From contig JAPOZO010000050.1 of the NCBI GenBank assembly GCA_026706025.1, forward strand, positions 1 to 64,000: DNA of 64,000 nt. Reading direction: 5' to 3'. Positions 26,585 to 34,268 of this stretch are shown here, piece after piece (within the stretch, counting starts at the first letter, position 1; every line of letters begins with the position of its first letter). Source of the DNA: Candidatus Poribacteria bacterium (GTDB lineage Bacteria > Poribacteria > WGA-4E > WGA-3G). Made by a program: the position numbers and the translations under genes. Below the pieces are notes generated by a model. It was not told where the DNA came from, did no database searches, and saw nothing but the letters and a program-made list of their open reading frames with translations.

Positions 26585-27091
26585 TTACGAACTCAGAATC
26601 AGACGAATATCATCTTCACAGATGAAATCAACTGTGACACCATTTTGATGGAGTGCGTCGCGAAAGTTCCACCAATCACTATCGACTGCTTGCAGGATGG
26701 GAGGGTTCTCGGCGTGAGCGCGTGCAACAGCGATAAACTTTCTATCATCTGGATCAAAGTCCGTTAGTGTGGGATCTGTTGGAAACTCTTGAAAATCAGT
26801 TTCTGAATCATCAATAGGCGTAATGGAAACCAAATCGCATTGTTGCGGGTTTGCCCAATTTATCTCCGCCCATTTGAGGAAAGCGTCTCCAACACCAGGA
26901 AAACCTCCGGGGTTCAACTTATTCCGGTATTCTTCAATAATTCGCCGCTGGTCATCCAATACTAATTTTATATCACCTTCGGTAATCTTCATCAGTTCGT
27001 CAATACAGGTTTCCACGCAATCTTCAGAGGCTTGTTCTGCTTTTCCATTAGCAACTAAGGGAACATTCGTATCTACAATAACTTTCATCAT
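26585..27091 (-). CDS. PIN-like nuclease paired with an OLD-type ATPase
   Basis: A 168-residue protein with PIN-domain carboxylates: MKVIVDTNVPLVANG (Asp at about residue 7), a central acidic EEYRNKL, and late DFDPDDRKFIAVARAH with a further Asp in QAVDSDWWNF. It is longer than VapC toxins (about 130) by an insert around residues 65-110. The ATG overlaps the stop of the upstream ATPase gene (ATGA), so the pair is translationally coupled. No small antitoxin gene is adjacent. This argues for an ATPase-controlled nuclease rather than a classic VapBC. Confidence 0.75.
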   Translation of the reverse strand: MMKVIVDTNVPLVANGKAEQASEDCVETCIDELMKITEGDIKLVLDDQRRIIEEYRNKLNPGGFPGVGDAFLKWAEINWANPQQCDLVSITPIDDSETDFQEFPTDPTLTDFDPDDRKFIAVARAHAENPPILQAVDSDWWNFRDALHQNGVTVDFICEDDIRLILSS

Positions 27092-28338
27092 TTGTCGGCT
27101 TTCCGACGTTTCATCTCCGCTTTAGTTTTTGCTGCTAAGTCGCCCATCTCATCGCCGAAGAAGTTTTGTGGCCAATTTGTGATGTTTCCATAATCATCAA
27201 CGTTGAGCCTCTCAATTTCAGATACGCCTTCGTTCATTTCGCAAAAATAGAAGGCGGTATCGTCTGCAGAAATCTGTTCCTCAGCGATGCGTCGCATTAA
27301 CCGTATCAGTAGATGCTCGCTGTGGCTCTCAAGGATAATCTGCAGTTTCCGATTTTTGACGACCTCAATGAGCAGATCCGCCAATTCCGACTGGACCTTC
27401 GGATGGAGGTGCGCCTCAGGTTGTTCAAGGATGAGAATGCTGCCCTCTGGCACGTAATAACAGAGTACCAATACCGGCAATACTTGGGAGACACCAAACC
27501 CGACATCGGTGAGTCGGACTTCAGGTCCTCCTTTGTACTTTCGGACAAGGAATTCGTAATTTTTTTCTGAACCAGAAATAGGATTGAGACGATAGGAATC
27601 GATTAAATCCAACCGCTGTAACCATTCTATTATCTGTTTATCAATACCTTGAAGTTTTACCCTCTTTGAAAGGATAGCAGAAGTCATTTCTTTCCCGCTC
27701 TGTCCGGTATCTTTCGGATGATTGCCTTGCCATGCATAACGCGAGTAAGGGGATTCACGAAGTGAACCGAGGTAGCAAATTCGGTGAAATAGATTCTCAA
27801 ACGTATCTTTAAGAGGCTTGAAAGATTCCAGTGGTCCAAAGGGATTAGCGACACCATAGCATCGAAACAATTCTGCGCTTTCGGAATAAAATTCTGATTT
27901 GTATTTGTACCCCGACGATTCCCATTTAATCTCAAAATCCTTCCTACCCATTGTATAACAAAAGCGAGATAACTCCGCATCCCCATATTTGTTAGCAATA
28001 GACATTAAGAAAGAGAGTGAATCGTCCTCAATTGAATCCAATTTCTGTCTTTCAGGCAGCTTCCATGCCACAGCAATATCGAGGCTTAAATCTAAGTTGT
28101 GCTGGTGAATGAGGTCATCAAAACTGCCTAAGTTAACGAGGGAACTATCATCACCGAAATCAATCACGCCATCCCAATCCGGTGGACGTTCCACAGTCTG
28201 CTTCAGCATGAGCAGCGTTTGCAGGATGGTGGTTTTGCCGGAACTGTTCGCGCCAAAGAATCCAGTTAAGGGTGCTATCTGCAATTTACCGGTATCTTTC
28301 CATGATTTGAAATTTTGTACGCGGAGTTCGGTAATCAT
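27088..28338 (-). CDS. OLD/RecF-like AAA ATPase (DUF3696-type)
   Basis: A 416-residue ABC/SMC-like ATPase. Walker A is GFFGANSSGKTTILQTLLML (about 28-45). The signature-like region is LTDVGFGVSQVLPVLV. Walker B is in ILILEQPEAHLHPKVQSELADLL, and QIILESHSEHLLIRLMRRI is the switch His region. The C-terminal part (YFCEMNEGVSEIERLNVDDYGNI) matches the DUF3696 tail. No TOPRIM nuclease is fused, unlike OLD proteins. The nuclease function appears to be supplied in trans by the PIN protein. Related two-gene ATPase-effector units serve in phage defence, which is inference here. Confidence 0.85.
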   Translation of the reverse strand: MITELRVQNFKSWKDTGKLQIAPLTGFFGANSSGKTTILQTLLMLKQTVERPPDWDGVIDFGDDSSLVNLGSFDDLIHQHNLDLSLDIAVAWKLPERQKLDSIEDDSLSFLMSIANKYGDAELSRFCYTMGRKDFEIKWESSGYKYKSEFYSESAELFRCYGVANPFGPLESFKPLKDTFENLFHRICYLGSLRESPYSRYAWQGNHPKDTGQSGKEMTSAILSKRVKLQGIDKQIIEWLQRLDLIDSYRLNPISGSEKNYEFLVRKYKGGPEVRLTDVGFGVSQVLPVLVLCYYVPEGSILILEQPEAHLHPKVQSELADLLIEVVKNRKLQIILESHSEHLLIRLMRRIAEEQISADDTAFYFCEMNEGVSEIERLNVDDYGNITNWPQNFFGDEMGDLAAKTKAEMKRRKADK

Positions 28339-28386
28339 GATACATACCTGCCTCTTTAACAGGCAAAGATAGAAATAGCCTCAATT

Positions 28387-29730
28387 TTACTTTTTAGCTG
28401 CGGTTGTGAAGGTAATCTCGACAGCAAGTTTGTTACCGGCACCATCAGAGACAGTGCCTTTAATAACATAAGTCGTCTCATTGTCGATCTCTTTGCCGGC
28501 AACGAGTTCGAGTGTGCCTTTGTTACCTCCAACTATCTTTTTGCTGATCCAACCGACATCATCTCCGCCTTCGGTTTGCAGGGCGATGTAACCCGTGACC
28601 GCCTCACTGAAGATGATCTCGATCTTTCCTTCGGTGTTGATAACTTCTGGATCAATATTTCTGTCTCCATCTGCAATCGTTCCACTGATGACCGAGGGTG
28701 GCTCGGTATCCGGTGCTGAGACCGTATAGTTCAGAACATGGATTTCATCCGCCCAAGTGATCGTCAATGTGAGCGGACCAGGGGTGAAGTCCCCTGTGAT
28801 TGTACGGACTTTACCGGATCCTGCGACGGTAAGTTGTCGTTTTCCCGGTAGCAACACCGAGGTCACTCCAGTTGTTTTACCTGCAGCTGTGACATCAGCA
28901 GGTGTGTCACTTACTGTGACACCAGAAGGTGCGTTGTTAAAGGTAAGGGTGATAATTGCATCAGGGGCAATTGTTGAACCATTTGGAGGATTTGCACTTA
29001 CGAACCTTACGAACTTGGCTGGGTAGGATTCAGCTAGATTGAACTCGACCAGATTGACTCTTACCTCAGGTTTGTTCTCGTCCCCTCCAGCAGCATCAAG
29101 GTTTTGGGCAACCAGGACTAAGTCTAAAATATTGACCTTCCCATCTTTATTGACATCTGCGCGCGGATTTGCCGGAACATCTGCATTAAGGTTGCTGGCA
29201 ACCAACGTCAGATCGAGGATGTTCACCTTGCCATCCTCATTGACATCCCAGTTTTCGGGCAACTCAGTTGCCACAATTTTCCCATTTTCGTTTATAACTG
29301 CCACTGACATTCCAGCACTATCGGAAAGGGTTATATCTATTAATTCAATGGTAGAATCTTTGGCAGCAATCACTTCAAACGTTAATGTAGCAAGTGTGCC
29401 TTCACTGGTAAAAGCAGGCCCAGCAGAGGATGTGGCCGCAACATAAACACTATTATCAGAAATTATGGGAGGAACAGCAAAAGCACCTGCCTGTAGGTAA
29501 TCCGCATTCACGCTTTCAATATAGCGGAGCGCGGTTGGATCAAAACCCACAGTCAACTCATATCCTGAAACGCTTTTGCCCCCCAAGATTTGAATATTCA
29601 GGTGCATCTGCTCACCGACAGCAAGCGGTTCAATCTGTGTCGATGACACATAAACGAGAGCCTGTCCGTAACTTCCGACAGTAAAACCCAAAAACATGAA
29701 AATATTTGCAATGGAAAAAAGCAGTTTCAT
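28387..29730 (-). CDS. Secreted cohesin-like/dockerin protein with Ig-like domain
   Basis: A 447-residue exported protein from the ATG at 29730 (signal peptide MKLLFSIANIFMFLGFTVGSYGQA). A further upstream TTG lacks support. Residues about 25-155 resemble a cohesin/Big-type sandwich (VGEQMHLNIQILGGKSVSGYELTVGFDP, GTLATLTFEVIA). A complete type I dockerin follows, with two calcium repeats (WDVNEDGKVNILDLTLVASNL and ADVNKDGKVNILDLVLVAQNL). The C-terminal half is Ig-like (SGTIADGDRNIDPEVINTEGKIEIIFSEAVTGYI). Dockerins bind cohesins, so an extracellular scaffold role is inferred. It has no enzyme domain. Confidence 0.85.
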   Translation of the reverse strand: MKLLFSIANIFMFLGFTVGSYGQALVYVSSTQIEPLAVGEQMHLNIQILGGKSVSGYELTVGFDPTALRYIESVNADYLQAGAFAVPPIISDNSVYVAATSSAGPAFTSEGTLATLTFEVIAAKDSTIELIDITLSDSAGMSVAVINENGKIVATELPENWDVNEDGKVNILDLTLVASNLNADVPANPRADVNKDGKVNILDLVLVAQNLDAAGGDENKPEVRVNLVEFNLAESYPAKFVRFVSANPPNGSTIAPDAIITLTFNNAPSGVTVSDTPADVTAAGKTTGVTSVLLPGKRQLTVAGSGKVRTITGDFTPGPLTLTITWADEIHVLNYTVSAPDTEPPSVISGTIADGDRNIDPEVINTEGKIEIIFSEAVTGYIALQTEGGDDVGWISKKIVGGNKGTLELVAGKEIDNETTYVIKGTVSDGAGNKLAVEITFTTAAKK

Positions 29731-29756
29731 CTCAGGTAATTTTCCCAAAAGCCTGC

Positions 29757-30083
29757 GTCTTTACAGATGCCGTCCTTACGGGACTAAAGAGGGTAGTGAG
29801 GTTCCATCTCTACAAACATATCGTCCCTACGGGACTAAAGAAAAATGAGTTGAATTGTTGACCTCATTTTCTATACAAATACTGAAGAAATACCCAAACA
29901 AATAAACCCTACGGGACTGAAGAGGGCTTTGAAGTCTTCAAGGTTTTCGCGGAGTATCCGGTTCGGTTAGGGGATTTAGTCTGGGAATAGACTAAATCCA
30001 TTCCTTGTATTACATTCCGAACCTACCGGCCTGGGGGCGCGACGGTTGTTTTTTTTTAAGTTTTTTCTAAAATTGACACTTAT
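29757..30083. repeat. Dense cluster of hairpin repeats
   Basis: No gene between 29749 and 30161. It contains three units built on GTCCCTACGGGACT (near 29769, 29820 and 29906), a TTTGAAG-TTCAAGG segment, and a GGTTCGGTTAGG...CGAACCTACC hairpin. Between the arms of the last lies a second perfect hairpin: GGATTTAGTCT 29973-29983, loop GGGAAT, AGACTAAATCC 29990-30000. A reverse-oriented ATTGACACTTATGG element near 30069-30082 completes the cluster. Confidence 0.75.
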
Positions 30084-30123
30084 GGGTGCGATTAAAAATC
30101 ACACCTACCCGGATTGGAGTTAC

Positions 30124-30140
30124 GGCACACGGGGTGTGCC
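30124..30140. terminator. GGCACAC hairpin
   Basis: Perfect 7-bp stem GGCACAC (30124-30130), loop GGG, GTGTGCC (30134-30140), 22 bases past the stop of the small membrane protein. Relatives lie at 44745 and 51052. No T tract, so terminator function is uncertain. Confidence 0.5.
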
Positions 30141-30161
30141 TACTACTTTGCAAAACAATAC

Positions 30162-30299
30162 CTACCGCTCGCCTTGCTTGCGGATTTCGACTAACTCTTC
30201 CAAGATACGCCTATGAAGACGATGTAATTCGAGCCCTATTCCGATGCCGATGGCAACTAACGCACCCGCGCCAAGGATAATTTTTGTTTTTAAGGACAT
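30162..30299 (-). CDS. Small single-pass membrane protein (45 residues)
   Basis: A 45-codon gene with a good ribosome site (AGAGGAG, 6 bases before the ATG). The product is MSLKTK, then one hydrophobic helix (about 7-22, IILGAGALVAIGIGIG), then a basic/acidic amphipathic helix (RLHRRILEELVEIRKQGER). This is a credible short inner-membrane protein with a cytoplasmic coil. It begins 38 bases after icd on the same strand, so it is probably the last gene of the citrate synthase-icd transcript. Function unknown. Confidence 0.65.
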   Translation of the reverse strand: MSLKTKIILGAGALVAIGIGIGLELHRLHRRILEELVEIRKQGER

Positions 30300-30337
30300 G
30301 TGCTGCTCCTCTTTTATGGGCAGTGAGGGTGTTTTCG

Positions 30338-31582
30338 TTAGAAGTTTTCGATAATTGATGCGCCGAATTCGGAGGTGCGGACTTTTGTCGCGCCTTCCAT
30401 AAGACGCTCCAGATCATAGGTAACCCGCTTTTGGAGGATGGTTTTCTCAAGTCCGTTGATGATCAGGTCAGCGGCTTCTTGCCAACCGATATGCTCCAGC
30501 ATCATCACTGCTGAAAGGATCAATGAACCCGGATTGACGACATCTTGGTCGGTGTACTTCGGTGCAGTGCCGTGGGTCGCTTCAAAGAGTGCGACTTCGT
30601 CGCTGAGGTTACCACCGGGTGCCATACCGATACCGCCGACCTGTGCTGCAGCGGCATCCGAGAGATAGTCGCCGTTCAAGTTCGGCGTGACAATTACATC
30701 ATATTCGTCGGTCCGAGTTAAAATTTGCTGCAACATGCTATCGGCAATTCGGTCATTAACGATAATCTTACCTTCAGGACACTTACCGTCGTAATCGTCA
30801 TAGAGTTCGTCTTCCGTGATCGTTTGGTCAGCGAACTCCTCTTTGGCGAGTTCATAGCCCCAAGCGCAGAACGCGCCTTCGGTAAACTTCATGATGTTGC
30901 CTTTGTGGACGAAAGTGACGCTGCGTCTGCCGTGGTCGATTGCGTATTGGATCGCCATGCGCGCCAAACGTTTTGTGCCGAAAATGCTGATCGGTTTTAT
31001 GCCGACACCAGAATCCTCACGAATTTCCACACCCATTTCAGAGCGGAGCAGCTCAATCACTTTTTTCACTTCTGGTGTGCCTTGTTCCCACTCAATACCG
31101 GCGTAGACATCCTCGGTATTCTCACGAAAGATAACGACATCCATCTTTTCGGGATGCGTAACCGGTGCGGGGACACCTTGGAAATAACGGACAGGACGGA
31201 CACATGCATAGAGTTCAAGTACTTGACGCAAGGTCACGTTTAAACTACGAAAACCACCGCCGACAGGGGTCGTCAGGGGTCCCTTCAAGGCGACTCGAAA
31301 GTATTCAATAGCGTCAAAAGTATCTTGTGGTAGCCATTCGTTGTATTTTGCCATGGCGTTTTCGCCAGCATAGACATCAAACCAGACGATCCGTTTTTCG
31401 CCATTGTAAGCCGCCTGGACAGCTGCATCAACGACGTTGCGCGCCACCTTCATGATGTCTCGTCCGATGCCATCGCCTTCAATAACAGGGATAATAGGTT
31501 TATTGGGTACGACGAGCTGCCTGTCAACGTACCCTATTCTTTCACCCTCTGTTGGCACTGTTAATTGCCCTAATTCAGTCAC
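30338..31582 (-). CDS. icd: Isocitrate dehydrogenase, NADP type
   Basis: A 414-residue TCA-cycle enzyme converting isocitrate to 2-oxoglutarate. The GTG at 31582 is chosen: AGAGGAAG lies 6 bases upstream and the length matches E. coli Icd (416). An upstream ATG lies inside a repeat hairpin. Visible sites are [15 protein letters not shown] (substrate and phosphorylation-loop region), [50 protein letters not shown] and [28 protein letters not shown]. 2-oxoglutarate is the cosubstrate of the many PhyH enzymes nearby, though this is general metabolism. It follows the citrate synthase gene on the same strand. Confidence 0.96.
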   Translation of the reverse strand: MTELGQLTVPTEGERIGYVDRQLVVPNKPIIPVIEGDGIGRDIMKVARNVVDAAVQAAYNGEKRIVWFDVYAGENAMAKYNEWLPQDTFDAIEYFRVALKGPLTTPVGGGFRSLNVTLRQVLELYACVRPVRYFQGVPAPVTHPEKMDVVIFRENTEDVYAGIEWEQGTPEVKKVIELLRSEMGVEIREDSGVGIKPISIFGTKRLARMAIQYAIDHGRRSVTFVHKGNIMKFTEGAFCAWGYELAKEEFADQTITEDELYDDYDGKCPEGKIIVNDRIADSMLQQILTRTDEYDVIVTPNLNGDYLSDAAAAQVGGIGMAPGGNLSDEVALFEATHGTAPKYTDQDVVNPGSLILSAVMMLEHIGWQEAADLIINGLEKTILQKRVTYDLERLMEGATKVRTSEFGASIIENF

Positions 31583-31628
31583 TGATTCTTCCTCTTTAAT
31601 TGCGTTACAGTATCTTTCTTGCAAACTC

Positions 31629-31652
31629 GGTGCGGTTACAAACCGCATCTAC
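31629..31652. repeat. TGCGGTT hairpin of the GGTTCGGTTAGG family
   Basis: Stem TGCGGTT (31631-31637), loop ACA, AACCGCA (31641-31647), followed by TCTAC. It sits 49 bases upstream of the icd start in the citrate synthase-icd gap. Confidence 0.55.
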
Positions 31653-31695
31653 TTTGCTTAGGGGTTTAGTAAGGTTGGAAATCCCATCAAGATGG

Positions 31696-33252
31696 CTATC
31701 CGTCAAAGGCGTTCGTACTTGCCATTCGGTTGTGTAATGCCACAACTTCGTTCGCGATTGTCATATCATCAGTTGGTGTTGGAATGACATCAGGGTGTGG
31801 CGGGATAACGGGTCGGATAATCTTCAACGGGAGTTGTTCACGGGCATCCATCATCCAACCGAAACCTCGGAAAATGTATGTCAATAGCGTTCTGTCGCTT
31901 TCATAGATGTCCAATCCTTCTTGGACTCCCCATCCACCGAAATCGGTATTCGGCGTTAAGCGGAGTGGCGGTTCATCTTCACGGCCCGGACGGACAAAAC
32001 CTTCAACGAAGGCGAGTTGATAAATGCGTTGGATAATAGTTAATCGCTTTTTCTGTGAATCATTGAGTTGAATGTCGCCGTTATCAATTGCCTCAAGGAA
32101 CGGATTGAAATAGATAGCGGGTCTGGGATCTTGTTGGATTTCATCAGCGCGCCCGGCGGCGGCGATTTCTGGATGCCCAAAGGTCGGCAGTGCGGATTGC
32201 ATCCGTTCACGGATCGCGTCCTCGCGTGCCTCGGTATCCAGTGGTTCAATTTGATTGATAAACGCTGTCATATCGTGAATCGCCCCGAAATGCCGATCGC
32301 CATCGAGAGCCATCTGCGCTGCGACAAAAAAGTCGGAGACCGCCCCGGTATGCAAAGTGGCGAGATAGCGAGCGACGACGTTGGAGCCTGCAGAACCGTG
32401 GTGTATCTGTATGATGCCCATCCGTTCTAAAATATCTGCTTCAACCGTAGAGGCTTCACGTCCTAAGAGGAGACTATAGCAGGTTTGGAAAGCAGTCTTT
32501 TCACTCTTTTGATACTCGGTGATCAGATCCGTTGCGCGCATTGCCAGAACTTGAGGGTGTAGTGCTGGGTTCTCACGGAGTTGATGTCGCATATACGCCG
32601 AAACTGTTCCTACAGCGACATTCTCCATGTGCGTTTCAATCAATTCAAGCAGGAGTGAATCGGGGTCCCGCGTGCCGTTAATTCCTTTCTGATTTGGAAT
32701 ACCCAGTTTACGGAGCGTTGAGAAGTGTTGAATAGCAGCCTCGGGACCGGCTTCAGGGAAGGCTTTAGCAAATTCTGCAACCTGGTTAACGAGGCGTTGT
32801 TCACCGGTTAGACTTTCTCTGCGAGTTGTAATGAAGTCATAAAATTTCTTATCTATTAGGTTTGACAGTAGCGTCTCTTCATCAAGTTCACTGTCATCTG
32901 TTCCAGGTCGCCTGCCGAAAAGTCCTGCGAAGATAACGAAAGCGGGGCTGAGTTTGTCTGCGACGATTTCACTTTCGGAAACGATACCGCGGATGGCAAA
33001 ACTACGGATATTCAAGGTTATCTGTGTGCCGCCACAATCAACCGCGGCTTTGTGTAGTGCCGGATTCGCGAAAACGGTTGTAGATTGGGGCATCGAACTG
33101 AAACCGTTAAGGACACCTGCGATTTTATCCTCTCCTAATTCAGTCGCCCTACTCAAAGAATCTGTTACGGGTGTATACGTCGAGGTTTCTGGCACCTCTG
33201 ACAGGATTTTTCGGAGTGCGGCTTCCTGCTTTGCCTCCAAATTCTTGTTCAA
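31696..33252 (-). CDS. Divergent citrate synthase with N-terminal extension
   Basis: A 518-residue protein. From about residue 150 it follows citrate synthase order. IIQIHHGSAGSNVVARYLA (about 280) sits at the ADHELNAS position. GDRHFGAIHDM (about 317) sits at the PLHGGAN position, keeping the first catalytic His. PTFGHPEIAA...DPRP (about 354-378) matches GFGHRVY...DPR with the second His. NTDFGGWGV (about 435) carries the Asp, and FRGFGWMMDAREQ...IIRPV matches RTVGWIAHW...RP. The first 130 residues are unmatched. TTG at 33252 is chosen for its AAGGAG site; the frame stays open to 33375. Adjacent to icd, so a TCA or methylcitrate role is likely. Confidence 0.8.
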   Translation of the reverse strand: MNKNLEAKQEAALRKILSEVPETSTYTPVTDSLSRATELGEDKIAGVLNGFSSMPQSTTVFANPALHKAAVDCGGTQITLNIRSFAIRGIVSESEIVADKLSPAFVIFAGLFGRRPGTDDSELDEETLLSNLIDKKFYDFITTRRESLTGEQRLVNQVAEFAKAFPEAGPEAAIQHFSTLRKLGIPNQKGINGTRDPDSLLLELIETHMENVAVGTVSAYMRHQLRENPALHPQVLAMRATDLITEYQKSEKTAFQTCYSLLLGREASTVEADILERMGIIQIHHGSAGSNVVARYLATLHTGAVSDFFVAAQMALDGDRHFGAIHDMTAFINQIEPLDTEAREDAIRERMQSALPTFGHPEIAAAGRADEIQQDPRPAIYFNPFLEAIDNGDIQLNDSQKKRLTIIQRIYQLAFVEGFVRPGREDEPPLRLTPNTDFGGWGVQEGLDIYESDRTLLTYIFRGFGWMMDAREQLPLKIIRPVIPPHPDVIPTPTDDMTIANEVVALHNRMASTNAFDG

Positions 33253-33421
33253 AATGAGATCTCCTTCGTTGGCTATTTTTAGATAAACGTTCCGTCTTGC
33301 AAACTTCACCGAAATTTTGATGCGTCCTGATCCGCACAACCACCTTTCAGACGACGAGAGGGTGAGGTGCTCCAATTTCCGTTTAAAAAGGTTCTGATCA
33401 ATTCATACCAAGGTTAATAAT

Positions 33422-33450
33422 ATTTTATCAGAATTCCGATTAAAAGTCAA
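33422..33450 (-). promoter_or_regulatory. Sigma70-type promoter for citrate synthase-icd
   Basis: On the minus strand: -35 TTGACT (33445-33450), 17-base spacer, -10 TAAAAT (33422-33427). A start at TTG 33252 gives a leader of about 160 bases; the upstream TTG at 33375 gives about 40. Confidence 0.65.
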
Positions 33451-33485
33451 GACAAAATTGGAAAGGCTATTAGTTTTGAGTAAGA

Positions 33486-33640
33486 ATAGTTATCAGTTAT
33501 CAGTTATCAGTTTGCCTCGCAGTGAGAGTTATCAGTTAGGAGGAAACGCTCTTTTTAGGAATTAAAAGAAAACTGAAATTAGTAGATACGTGATCTATAG
33601 CAGGTCAAATTACCGAACACTAATAATTGAACACTAAAAT
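33486..33640. repeat. MITE-like repeat upstream of the microcompartment gene
   Basis: The left end has three TATCAGT steps then TTGCCTCGCAGTGAGAG, as in the dnaK copy. The right part is AAAACTGAAATTAG and less regular. The gap 33376-33802 otherwise shows only promoters and a small stem TGCAAG/CTTGCA at 33756-33771. Confidence 0.6.
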
Positions 33641-33671
33641 TTGACTTGCAGAAATGCGGATTTTGTAGTAT
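33641..33671 (+). promoter_or_regulatory. Possible promoter for the microcompartment locus
   Basis: -35 TTGACT (33641-33646) and -10 TAGTAT (33666-33671) with a long 19-base spacer. Weak evidence. Confidence 0.35.
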
Positions 33672-33802
33672 CATTATTAACGAGCGTATTTGATTAAGGT
33701 GCCTATGTGCGTACCCACACTACATCAAAAATACAAATAGATACCAGTGGTGCACTGCAAGGCATCTTGCATTCTATTTTTACAGATAAGGAGTCTAACT
33801 AC

Positions 33803-34105
33803 ATGCGCAATGAAGCATTAGGAATGGTTGAAACACGCGGACTCATCGGTGCGGTTGAAGCTGCCGACACCATGGTGAAAGCCGCAAACGTCAAATTAGT
33901 CGGGAAAGAACAGGTCGGTGGCGGTTTTGTCACTGTCATGGTTCGCGGAGATGTCGGTGCGGTGCAGGCAGCGACAGATGCTGGGGCAGAAGCCGCGAAA
34001 GCGGTCGGCGAACTGGTATCGGTACACGTCATCCCTCGCCCGCATGCAGATGTGGAGACTATTCTCGGTGGCGGTTCGGAAGAACCGAAGAGTAGCAGCA
34101 AATAA
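33803..34105 (+). CDS. Bacterial microcompartment shell protein (BMC-H)
   Basis: A 100-residue single BMC domain (hexamer-forming shell protein, EutM/PduA/CcmK-like): [31 protein letters not shown], then [27 protein letters not shown] and [17 protein letters not shown]. The ATG at 33803 is preferred because AAGGAG lies 9 bases before it; the longer open frame adds 32 unmatched residues. Hexamers tile the faces of a protein shell enclosing an enzyme pathway that makes a volatile or toxic aldehyde. The next gene encodes an acylating aldehyde dehydrogenase. No pentamer (BMV) gene is adjacent. Confidence 0.95.
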   Translation: MRNEALGMVETRGLIGAVEAADTMVKAANVKLVGKEQVGGGFVTVMVRGDVGAVQAATDAGAEAAKAVGELVSVHVIPRPHADVETILGGGSEEPKSSSK

Positions 34106-34114
34106 ATTGGCTTT

Positions 34115-34149
34115 GTAGGGCGGGGATGATTTTCTCGCCTTTGCCCTAC
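34115..34149. terminator. GTAGGGC hairpin between shell and dehydrogenase genes
   Basis: Outer stem GTAGGGC (34115-34121) with GCCCTAC (34143-34149). It may reduce read-through so that the shell protein is made in excess over the enzyme, as often seen in such operons. No T tract. Confidence 0.45.
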
Positions 34150-34268
34150 TCCGCTTTAGCAGAGAACATGTTAGCATTGCCACGGGTTTCCGTATCTAAG
34201 GTGCCGCCCAGTGGTTTTACTATGTTCTCCTTAGGCGTGTTCTACGCGATGAGTGACTGGAGGGGTGA

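Noticed and set aside
29757-29920. Evenly spaced GTCCCTACGGGACT units considered as a CRISPR array
   Set aside because: Only three units, imperfect repeats, unequal spacers and no cas genes. They fit dispersed hairpin repeats.
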